Shown piece by piece: positions 1-5,150 of a stretch of 5,150 nt of DNA. Position numbers and translations under genes: made by a program. The first letter of the stretch is position 1. Every line of letters starts with the position of its first letter. The stretch comes from Oscillibacter sp. (GTDB lineage Bacteria; Bacillota; Clostridia; Oscillospirales; Oscillospiraceae). The DNA is taken from assembly GCA_020025475.1 (NCBI GenBank), contig JAHHSA010000080.1:1-5150 (forward strand), read 5' to 3'. Below the pieces are notes generated by a model that searched no databases, was not told where the DNA came from, and saw only the letters and a list, made by a program, of their open reading frames with translations.

Positions 1-287
1 TGGCCGGCGGCGCACAGGTGGTCGTCTTCTCCAGCGGCCGCGGCACCCCCACCGGCAACCCCATTGTCCCCGTCATCAAAATCACCGGCAACAAGCTGAC
101 CTTTGCCAAGATGGAGGACAACATTGACCTGGACGCCTCTCCGCTGATCTACGGCACCAAGACCCTGGAAGAGCTGGGTGACGATCTGATGGGCATGGTG
201 GTGGAAACCGCCTGCGGTAAGCAGACCAAGGCCGAGTCCCTGGGCTTCACCGAAATGGCCATTGCCCGTGTCTGCAACTACGTGTAA
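1..287 (+). CDS. UxaA-family sugar-acid dehydratase (altronate/galactarate dehydratase-like), C-terminal fragment
   Basis: Only the last 94 residues and the TAA stop are visible; the first full codon begins at base 3 and the start lies outside the window. Seen: a glycine-rich stretch followed by GRGTPTGNP (visible residues 12-20), then PVIKITGN, an acidic DNIDLDAS segment, a TLEELG segment, and a C-terminal GKQTKAESLGF...AIARV tail. This order of motifs is characteristic of the C-terminal domain of the UxaA/GarD family (D-altronate dehydratase, D-galactarate dehydratase, and the related sulfolactate sulfo-lyase large subunit). Family members are cytosolic, metal-dependent lyases; altronate dehydratase makes 2-keto-3-deoxygluconate in hexuronate breakdown. 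The fragment cannot tell which substrate is used, so no gene symbol is given. The gene ends in a strong terminator at about 321-368, so it is the last gene of its transcription unit, and it converges on the IclR gene. Confidence 0.85.
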   Translation, partial: AGGAQVVVFSSGRGTPTGNPIVPVIKITGNKLTFAKMEDNIDLDASPLIYGTKTLEELGDDLMGMVVETACGKQTKAESLGFTEMAIARVCNYV

Positions 288-320
288 TTTCTGAACCTTT
301 CCGGCACAGAGCCGGATATG

Positions 321-368
321 AGAATGCCGGGGACCTACGTGCATCTGCGTAGGTCCCCGGCATTTTTT
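321..368 (+). terminator. Strong intrinsic terminator of the UxaA-family gene
   Basis: A perfect 17-bp inverted repeat (323-339 with 348-364) encloses an 8-nt loop and runs into a T tract at 363-368. The stem is GC-rich in its lower and middle part. Two more wobble or AU pairs (322/365 and 321/366) are possible. It lies 33 bp after the stop codon of the upstream gene. The opposite strand has no T tract after the stem, so this element terminates only plus-strand transcription. Confidence 0.93.
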
Positions 369-371
369 CGC

Positions 372-407
372 AAAAAAGTGCTCCGCAGGGATTTTCCTGC
401 GGAACGC
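372..407 (-). terminator. Intrinsic terminator of the IclR-family gene
   Basis: Read on the minus strand, an 8-bp perfect stem (396-403 with 382-389, core CCGCAGG/CCTGCGG) with a 6-nt loop can be extended by a G-T and a G-C pair at its base, and is followed after about 2-4 nt by six T residues (complement of 372-377). It starts 19 bp beyond the IclR stop codon. It sits directly next to the plus-strand terminator, so the two convergent genes each have their own stop signal. Confidence 0.8.
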
Positions 408-425
408 TCAATGGGCGGGTGCGGC

Positions 426-1193
426 TTACAGAAGAATGAAATCTCTCCGCTCCGCCAGACGCTCGATGGCCTCTCGGGCCTCCAACAGTCCCCGGCGGAT
501 CAGTCGATCCTTTTCCTCTGTAACACGGAAAAGCGGAGTGGCAATGCTGATGGCGGCAAAGACATGGGCCCCCTGCCGCAAGGGCACGGCACAACAGCTC
601 AGCTGGGCCGTGGATTCTCCCTGTTCCAGGGCGAAGCCGCCCTGGCGGATCTCCTCCAGCTGGTGCAGCAGCACATCGAAATCCGTAATGGTCTGGGCCG
701 TGAGGCGGGGGAGTCCTGCGGGATACAGTTCCCGCACCTGGTCGTCCGAAAGGCCGCTGAGCAGTGCCTTTCCCAAAGCGGTGGCGTTGGCTGGACGCCG
801 ATCCCCTACACGGGTGATGGTGCGGATGGTCTGGTTGGAATCCACTTTTTCCACATAAAATACCTGGCCCTGATCCAGAATCGCCAGCTGACAGGTCTCC
901 TGACACCGGGATACAAGGTGCTCCATAATCTGAACCACCGGAGACATTCCGCGGCCCGTGGAGAGAGCGGCCCCCAGAGCATGGGCGCTGGGGCCCACAC
1001 GATAGCGGCCGGTTACATCGTCCTGATGGAGATAACGCCGCTCCTGCAGCGTGTGAATCACTGGGAACAGGCTGCTCTTGGGCACTTGCAGCGCCTGACT
1101 GAGCTGGGTGAGTGTCTCCCCCTCCTCCGAGGCGGCCAAATGCTCCAAAACGGCCAGCACTCGCAGGGTGGGCCGATGCTGTTCTTGTGACAC
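426..1193 (-). CDS. IclR-family transcriptional regulator
   Basis: A 255-aa protein with the usual length and two-domain layout of IclR regulators. Residues about 6-66 form the winged helix-turn-helix, with a recognition-helix region VPKSSLFPVIHTLQERRYL at 37-55. Residues about 75-250 form the effector-binding domain, with the family motifs DRRPANATALGKALL (131-145) and GFALEQGES...LSCCAVPL (186-205). Cys200 appears to align with the conserved pocket cysteine of the family (Cys222 of E. coli IclR, from memory). Start choice: the frame opens at a GTG at 1202, but the AGAGGAG Shine-Dalgarno at 1202-1208 overlaps that codon and sits 8 nt before a second GTG at 1193, so 1193 is preferred (protein begins MSQEQHRP). 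IclR proteins bind DNA as dimers or tetramers and act as repressors or activators, often of a neighbouring operon and of themselves. The gene diverges from PFOR and converges on the sugar-acid dehydratase gene, so either is a plausible target. The effector cannot be read from the sequence. Confidence 0.93.
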   Translation of the reverse strand: MSQEQHRPTLRVLAVLEHLAASEEGETLTQLSQALQVPKSSLFPVIHTLQERRYLHQDDVTGRYRVGPSAHALGAALSTGRGMSPVVQIMEHLVSRCQETCQLAILDQGQVFYVEKVDSNQTIRTITRVGDRRPANATALGKALLSGLSDDQVRELYPAGLPRLTAQTITDFDVLLHQLEEIRQGGFALEQGESTAQLSCCAVPLRQGAHVFAAISIATPLFRVTEEKDRLIRRGLLEAREAIERLAERRDFILL

Positions 1194-1201
1194 AAAATAC
1201 A

Positions 1202-1208
1202 CTCCTCT
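1202..1208 (-). promoter_or_regulatory. Ribosome binding site that decides the IclR start
   Basis: The minus strand reads AGAGGAG, then TGTATTTT (8 nt), then GTG at 1193. The spacing suits the GTG at 1193. The in-frame GTG at 1200-1202 overlaps the Shine-Dalgarno itself and could not use it. This moves the start three codons inward from the longest reading. Confidence 0.8.
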
Positions 1209-1238
1209 AATGGCTGTTTGGCCTTGAAATTTGAATCT

Positions 1239-1267
1239 ATCATAACAACAACCATCATTTTTTGCAA
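1239..1267 (-). promoter_or_regulatory. Probable sigma-A promoter of the IclR gene
   Basis: On the minus strand TTGCAA (1267-1262, 4 of 6 to the -35 consensus) is followed after 17 bp by TATGAT (1244-1239, 5 of 6 to the -10 consensus). The -10 is preceded by TGT, giving an extended -10 (TGnTATGAT). Transcription would start near 1232, leaving a leader of about 40 nt before the GTG at 1193. This is a prediction from sequence only. Confidence 0.6.
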
Positions 1268-1335
1268 GAACCCACTAAAATCTCGGAAAAGTTTGCACAT
1301 TATGTAAAATTTCAAAAATAGCCCTGGATACTTTA

Positions 1336-1364
1336 TTGACAAACTGCGGAAAGCGGCGTAATAT
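1336..1364 (+). promoter_or_regulatory. Probable sigma-A promoter of the PFOR gene
   Basis: A perfect -35 box TTGACA (1336-1341) is followed by a 17-bp spacer and TAATAT (1359-1364, 4 of 6 to TATAAT). An overlapping TATAAC at 1362-1367 matches better but would need a 20-bp spacer. Transcription would start near 1371, giving an unusually long leader of about 165 nt before the PFOR start codon, with the inverted repeat at its very 5' end. Confidence 0.7.
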
Positions 1365-1372
1365 AACAGTGA

Positions 1373-1412
1373 TTGTTCGAATATTAGTTTTCAGATTCGT
1401 ATATTCGAACAA
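1373..1412. repeat. Perfect 12-bp inverted repeat, candidate operator or 5'-terminal RNA hairpin
   Basis: TTGTTCGAATAT (1373-1384) is matched exactly by its reverse complement ATATTCGAACAA (1401-1412), with 16 bp between. Each arm carries the self-palindromic core TTCGAA (1376-1381 and 1404-1409), 28 bp apart centre to centre. A third, imperfect copy, AGATTCGTAT (1393-1402), lies in the same orientation as the right arm. The element begins about 2 bp after the predicted PFOR transcription start. It could be a repressor site over the start of transcription or, in RNA, a 12-bp stem with a 16-nt loop at the 5' end of the message. No T tract follows the stem directly (the nearest begins 22 bp later), so it is not a simple terminator. 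Confidence 0.8.
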
Positions 1413-1419
1413 CCACCCG

Positions 1420-1450
1420 TTTAGCAATTCCTGATTTTTTTAGCAAATCC
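1420..1450 (+). repeat. Direct repeat TTTAGCAAWTCC in the PFOR leader
   Basis: TTTAGCAATTCC (1420-1431) recurs as TTTAGCAAATCC (1439-1450), 11 of 12 bases identical, with a 19-bp period. The pair lies between the inverted repeat and the PFOR start. A run of seven T residues (1435-1441) joins the two copies. The function is unknown. It may be a second regulator site or part of the leader RNA structure. Confidence 0.6.
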
Positions 1451-1520
1451 CCACAGAACCATCAGCGCAGACAGTCATAGAGGGACCTGTCCGATCGCTG
1501 AAATTATGAGAGCGACAAAA

Positions 1521-1526
1521 AAGGAG
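1521..1526 (+). promoter_or_regulatory. Ribosome binding site of PFOR
   Basis: AAGGAG, preceded by an A run, lies 9 nt before the ATG at 1536. It is a near-ideal Shine-Dalgarno and supports this start. A 5-bp hairpin (TCGCT 1495-1499 with AGCGA 1511-1515) ends 5 nt upstream and does not cover it. Confidence 0.88.
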
Positions 1527-1535
1527 CGTTGATCC

Positions 1536-4500
1536 ATGAGCAACAAAAAGTATGCTGTGATGGACGGCAATACCGCCGCGGCACACGTTGCCTACGCCTT
1601 CACCGAGGTTGCGGCAATTTACCCCATCACCCCTTCTTCTCCCATGGCCGAGAAGGTGGACGAGTGGTCCGCAAAGGGCCGTAAGAACCTGTTCGGTTCC
1701 ACTGTGGACGTCATTCAGATGCAGTCCGAAGCCGGTGCTGCCGGTACCTGCCACGGCTCTTTGCAGGCAGGCGCACTGACCACCACCTTCACATCTTCTC
1801 AGGGCCTGATGCTGATGATTCCTGCCATGTACGCCATGGGCGGTCAGTTCCTCCCCAGCGTCATGCACATTGCATCCCGCGTGGTTACGTCCAACCACCA
1901 CTCCATCTTCGGCGATCATACCGACTTTATGACCTGCCGTATGACCGGCTATGGCATGCTGATGTCCTCTTCTCCCCAGGAGGCCATGGATCTGGGCGCT
2001 GTGGCCCATCTGTCCGCTATCAGCGCCAAGTACGCCTTTATGCACTGCTTTGACGGTTTCCGCACCTCTCATGAGATGCAGCGCATTGAGACGCTGGACT
2101 ATGAGGATTTGCGCGGCCTGGTCGATCAGGAGGCTTTGAAGGAGTTCCGTGCCAAGTCCCTGAACCCCGAGCATCCCACCAACCGCGGCAACAACGTCAA
2201 CCCCGACGTGTATTTCCAGTGCAAGGAAGGCGCCAACATCAAGTCCGCCACCGTGCCTGAGACCGTCCAGCACTATATGGACGAGATCAACAAGCTTACC
2301 GGCCGTGACTACAAGCTCTTCAACTACTATGGTGCACCCGATGCTGAGGAAGTCATCGTGGTGATGTGCTCTGCCTCTGAGGCTGTTAAGGAGACCGTGG
2401 ATTTCCTGAACGCCTCTGGCCGCAAGGTCGGTCTGGTGCAGATTCACCTGTATCGTCCTTTCTCTGTGGAGCACTTCTCTGCAGCTATCCCCGCAACCTG
2501 CAAAAAGATTGCCGTCCTGGACCGCAGCAAGGAAGTCGGCTCTGTGGGCGAGCCCGTCTACCTGGACGTTGTCACCGCCCTGAATCAGGCCGGCAGAAGC
2601 GATATCAAGGTGGTCGGTGGCCGTTATGGCCTGTCCTCTAAGGACACCACCCCCGGCCAGATCATCGCTGTGTATGATAACCTGCTGAAGGACGAGCCCA
2701 AGAACAACTTCACCATCGGCATCAACGACGACGTGACCCATACCTCCCTGGAATACAAGGAAGTGGAGCTGGACCACCACGGCGAGACCGCCTGCAAGCT
2801 TTGGGGCTTGGGCGGCGACGGCACTGTCGGCGCCAACAAGAACGCCATTTCCACCATTGGCCTGACCGCTGACAAGTACGCACAGGCATACTTCTCTTAC
2901 GACTCCATGAAGTCCGGCGGCCTGACCCAGTCTCACCTGCGCTTTGGCGATGAGCCTATTCGGGCCACCTACCTGGTGTCCTCCGCTGATTTTGTGGCTG
3001 TCCATGCACCCACCTATGTGACTAAGTATGACACCACCGAGGACCTGAAGGACGGCGGCATCTATCTGCTGAACTGTGCCTGGTCTGACGATGAACTGGA
3101 AGAGCACCTGCCTGCCAAGATGAAGCGTGATCTGGCCAACAAGCACATTCAGTTCTACACCATCGACGCTGGTAAGCTGGCTGCCGAGATCGGCCTGGGC
3201 AAGCGGACCAACAGCATCCTGCAGGCTGCCTTCTTTGCTCTCACGAAGGTCATTCCCCTGGATGTGGCTGTCGAGGACATGAAGAAGAACAACTATAACT
3301 CTTACTTCAAAAAGGCCGGTCAGAAGATTGTCGATCTGAATAACCAGGCCGTTGATGTGGGCATTTCCGCCGCACACAAGGTGGAGATCCCCGCTTCCTG
3401 GGCTACTGCTGAGGACGCTCCCGCTGTGGAAATCGAGGCAACTCCCTTCGTCAAGGAGATCGTGATGCCCATGGACCGTCAGCAGGGCGACAAGCTGCCC
3501 GTCTCCGTGTTCCAGAAGCACGGCGTGCTGGACGGCACCTGGGAGAACGGTACCTCTGCTTATTCCAAGCGCGGTGTTGCCACCATGGTACCCGAGTGGA
3601 ACGCAGACGCATGTATCCAGTGCAACCGCTGTGCTGCTTCCTGCCCCCACGCTGCCATCCGTCCCGTGCTGCTGACCGCCGAGGAGAAGGCCGGTGTGCC
3701 CGCTTCCTTCGTCACCGCTCCTGCCAAGGGTATGGGCAAGGATGGTCCTGCTTACGAGTTCCGTATGCAGGTCTCCCCCTATGACTGCCTGGGCTGCGGC
3801 GTCTGCCTGACTGCCTGCCCCGCCAAGGACAAGGGCGCTCTCGTCATGAAGCCTTTCGAGGAGATGAAGCCCGAGCAGGAGAACTTCGACAAGGTGGCTA
3901 TGAACGAGGCCTACCTGAAGAAGGACGTCATCAGCAACAAGAACATCAAGTCCCTGGAGTTTGCAAAGCCTTACTTCCAGTTCTCCGCTGCCTGCGCAGG
4001 CTGCGCCGAGACCACTTACATCAAGATGGTCAGCCAGCTGGTGGGCGACAAGATGTACATCGGCAACGCAGCCGGCTGTTCCTCTGCATACAGTGGCGGC
4101 GCCCCCATCCTGCCCTACTGCCGTGACCAGCGCGGCTTCGGCCCCGCTTGGGAGCACTCCCTGTTTGAGGACAATGCTGAGTTTGCATTCGGCTTCTATC
4201 ATGCACAGGAGGCCATCCGCAAGGAATTGCTGATCCGTCTGGCTGCCATGCAGGAGCAGGGCGTCTGCACCGAGGCTGTCAGCGCCTATCTGGAAGGCTG
4301 GGACGACAAGGAGAAGTCCCGTGCCCTTACCGATGCACTGGTGGCAGCTCTGGAGAAGGCCGAGCAGACTGAGGATGTGAAGTACATTCTGCAGAACAAG
4401 GAATATCTGGCCAAGAAGTCCGTCTGGGCGATTGGCGGCGATGGCTGGGCCTACGATATTGGCTTTGGCGGCATCGACCATGTTCTGGCTCAGAATAAGG

Positions 4501-5069
4501 ACGTGAACCTGCTGGTTCTGGATACCGAGGTGTATTCCAACACTGGCGGTCAGTCTTCCAAGGCTACTCCCACCGCAGCTGTTGCAAAGTTCGCCGCAGG
4601 CGGCAAGCAGATCGCAAAGAAAGATCTGGGTGCCATTTTCATGAACTACGGCTATGTGTATGTGGCACAGGTGGCTCTGGGCTATGACCAGGCGCAGACC
4701 CTGAAGGCCATCCGCGAGGCTGAGGCCTATCCCGGCCCCTCCATTATCATTGCCTACTGCCCCTGCCTGGAGCAGCACATCAAGGCCGGTATGAGCTGCT
4801 CTCAGACCGAGATGAAGAAGGCTGTGGAGAGCGGCTACTGGCACCTCTATCGCTATGATCCCCGCCGGATTGCCGAGGGCAAGAATCCCTTCCAGCTGGA
4901 TTCTCCCGAGCCTGATACCAGCAAGCTGATGGACTATCTGATGGGCGAGAACCGCTTTGCATCTCTGAAGAACAACTTCCCCGACAAGGCAGATGCCCTG
5001 TACGAGAAGACTGTCAACGAGATCAAGGCCCGCTACACCAAGTATCGGAAGCTGGCTGACGCCGAGTAA
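1536..5069 (+). CDS. nifJ: Pyruvate:ferredoxin (flavodoxin) oxidoreductase, single-chain homodimeric type
   Basis: This 1177-aa cytosolic enzyme oxidises pyruvate with CoA to acetyl-CoA and CO2 and passes two electrons to ferredoxin or flavodoxin, feeding hydrogenase and fermentation pathways. The domains run in the family order. Residues 1 to about 250 are the N-terminal TPP (pyrimidine) domain with YPITPSSPMAE at 29-39, Glu65 and Arg115. About 260-400 is domain II, and about 415-630 is the gamma-type domain with GLGGDGTVGANK at 425-436. The bis-[4Fe-4S] ferredoxin-like domain has CxxCxxCxxxCP at Cys693/696/699/703 and Cys751/754/757/761. The C-terminal TPP domain has GGDGWAYDIG at 967-976 and DTEVYSNTGGQ at 996-1006. 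Cys820, 823, 848 and 1077 would hold the third cluster. These match the catalytic and cluster residues recalled from the Desulfovibrio africanus enzyme (for example Glu64, Arg114, Asn996). The chain ends where that enzyme continues into its oxygen-protective C-terminal domain, so that domain is absent, as in typical clostridial forms. Codons are strongly biased (Lys mostly AAG), which suggests high expression. The gene seems monocistronic within the window and may be controlled by the divergent IclR protein. It is also called por or pfor. Confidence 0.98.
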   Translation: MSNKKYAVMDGNTAAAHVAYAFTEVAAIYPITPSSPMAEKVDEWSAKGRKNLFGSTVDVIQMQSEAGAAGTCHGSLQAGALTTTFTSSQGLMLMIPAMYAMGGQFLPSVMHIASRVVTSNHHSIFGDHTDFMTCRMTGYGMLMSSSPQEAMDLGAVAHLSAISAKYAFMHCFDGFRTSHEMQRIETLDYEDLRGLVDQEALKEFRAKSLNPEHPTNRGNNVNPDVYFQCKEGANIKSATVPETVQHYMDEINKLTGRDYKLFNYYGAPDAEEVIVVMCSASEAVKETVDFLNASGRKVGLVQIHLYRPFSVEHFSAAIPATCKKIAVLDRSKEVGSVGEPVYLDVVTALNQAGRSDIKVVGGRYGLSSKDTTPGQIIAVYDNLLKDEPKNNFTIGINDDVTHTSLEYKEVELDHHGETACKLWGLGGDGTVGANKNAISTIGLTADKYAQAYFSYDSMKSGGLTQSHLRFGDEPIRATYLVSSADFVAVHAPTYVTKYDTTEDLKDGGIYLLNCAWSDDELEEHLPAKMKRDLANKHIQFYTIDAGKLAAEIGLGKRTNSILQAAFFALTKVIPLDVAVEDMKKNNYNSYFKKAGQKIVDLNNQAVDVGISAAHKVEIPASWATAEDAPAVEIEATPFVKEIVMPMDRQQGDKLPVSVFQKHGVLDGTWENGTSAYSKRGVATMVPEWNADACIQCNRCAASCPHAAIRPVLLTAEEKAGVPASFVTAPAKGMGKDGPAYEFRMQVSPYDCLGCGVCLTACPAKDKGALVMKPFEEMKPEQENFDKVAMNEAYLKKDVISNKNIKSLEFAKPYFQFSAACAGCAETTYIKMVSQLVGDKMYIGNAAGCSSAYSGGAPILPYCRDQRGFGPAWEHSLFEDNAEFAFGFYHAQEAIRKELLIRLAAMQEQGVCTEAVSAYLEGWDDKEKSRALTDALVAALEKAEQTEDVKYILQNKEYLAKKSVWAIGGDGWAYDIGFGGIDHVLAQNKDVNLLVLDTEVYSNTGGQSSKATPTAAVAKFAAGGKQIAKKDLGAIFMNYGYVYVAQVALGYDQAQTLKAIREAEAYPGPSIIIAYCPCLEQHIKAGMSCSQTEMKKAVESGYWHLYRYDPRRIAEGKNPFQLDSPEPDTSKLMDYLMGENRFASLKNNFPDKADALYEKTVNEIKARYTKYRKLADAE

Positions 5070-5150
5070 TTGTTCCAGGGCTTTTGACTGCCGGATTATT
5101 GGGACGGCACAAAAATTTCCCCAGTTGGTACTATCAAGTTTTCATTGGAG
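5070..5150. other. Noncoding tail downstream of PFOR
   Basis: Eighty-one bases to the window edge. The only structure is a weak 5-bp stem TGCCG/CGGCA (5089-5093 with 5105-5109) with an 11-nt loop. It is followed by A residues rather than a T tract on the plus strand, so it is not a convincing PFOR terminator. No start codon with a ribosome binding site is evident. The real terminator probably lies beyond the window. Confidence 0.5.

Larger units (their letters stand above)
1194..1535. other. Divergent intergenic control region between the IclR gene and PFOR
   Basis: About 340 bp of AT-rich noncoding DNA, in contrast with the GC-rich genes on both sides. It holds a probable promoter for each gene (starts near 1232 on minus and 1371 on plus, about 140 bp apart), a perfect 12-bp inverted repeat (1373-1412), a 12-bp direct repeat (1420-1450), a weak 5-bp hairpin (1495-1515) and the PFOR ribosome binding site. 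Between the promoters are a short dyad at 1293-1309 (TT..ACATTATGT..AA) and a widely spaced 9-bp inverted pair TTGAAATTT/AAATTTCAA (1224-1232 and 1307-1315). These last two are AT-rich and may be chance. I see no supported small gene or known riboswitch fold here. Confidence 0.7.

Noticed and set aside
300..316. Small hairpin TCCGGC/GCCGGA just after the UxaA-family stop codon
   Set aside because: A 6-bp stem with no T tract. The much stronger terminator lies directly downstream, so no separate function can be supported.
318..1190. A 290-codon plus-strand open frame across the IclR gene and the terminators
   Set aside because: It starts inside the UxaA terminator and runs antisense to a clear IclR protein. 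The sequence has no family features and it is a codon-bias shadow.
1058..1342. A 94-codon minus-strand frame crossing the IclR start and promoter
   Set aside because: It overlaps the IclR coding start in another frame, has no ribosome binding site that I can support, and its C-terminal half is simply the out-of-frame IclR N terminus.
1373..1412. Rex (redox sensor) binding site, because the outer ends read TTGTT...AACAA
   Set aside because: Rex operators span about 18-20 bp with TTGTTAA/TTAACAA-type halves close together. Here the halves are 16 bp apart and carry TTCGAA instead, so the fit is poor.
1373..1441. Transcription attenuator: hairpin followed by a T7 run in the PFOR leader
   Set aside because: The T run starts 22 bp after the stem, too far for intrinsic termination, and the stem is AT-rich at its inner end. 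No competing antiterminator fold was evident.
1440..4844. A 1134-codon open frame on the minus strand, antisense to PFOR
   Set aside because: The length is explained by the strong codon bias of PFOR, which keeps stop codons out of one antisense frame. The product is a low-complexity Leu/Gly/His/Val-rich chain with no recognisable domain, and there is no convincing start signal, while the plus strand encodes an unmistakable enzyme.
5089..5109. Terminator for PFOR
   Set aside because: Only 5 bp of stem with an 11-nt loop, and no T tract follows on the plus strand.

Overview
The window looks like chromosome from an anaerobic, moderately GC-rich Firmicute of class Clostridia. An Oscillospiraceae/Ruminococcaceae-type gut bacterium is my best guess, but that is an inference. 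The basis is a single-chain clostridial-type pyruvate:ferredoxin oxidoreductase, strong AAGGAG-type ribosome binding sites, coding DNA rich in G/C at third codon positions (Lys mostly AAG, Leu mostly CTG), and a clearly AT-rich intergenic region. Nothing suggests a phage, plasmid, transposon, CRISPR array or RNA gene.

Layout: (1) 1-287, plus strand: the last 94 codons of a UxaA-family sugar-acid dehydratase (altronate/galactarate dehydratase-like), cut by the window edge. (2) 288-425: a short convergent gap holding two back-to-back intrinsic terminators, one for each strand. (3) 426-1193, minus strand: a complete IclR-family transcriptional regulator. A Shine-Dalgarno places its start at an internal GTG rather than at the outermost one. 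(4) 1194-1535: a divergent control region of about 340 bp with a probable promoter for each gene, a perfect 12-bp inverted repeat at the predicted start of the plus-strand transcript, and a 12-bp direct repeat in the leader. (5) 1536-5069, plus strand: a complete 1177-aa pyruvate:ferredoxin (flavodoxin) oxidoreductase with all expected TPP and iron-sulfur motifs. (6) 5070-5150: noncoding tail with no convincing element.

How it may work together: PFOR converts pyruvate and CoA to acetyl-CoA, CO2 and reduced ferredoxin, the central step of clostridial fermentation. Sugar-acid catabolism through UxaA-type dehydratases feeds pyruvate into it. The IclR regulator lies between the two and is divergent from PFOR. 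The inverted repeat in front of PFOR has a GTTCGA-type arm and a third half-site, an architecture reminiscent of some IclR-family operators. The most interesting testable idea here is therefore that this IclR protein controls PFOR, possibly in response to a small 2-oxo acid. The genes themselves are ordinary, and I do not see a novel multi-gene system.
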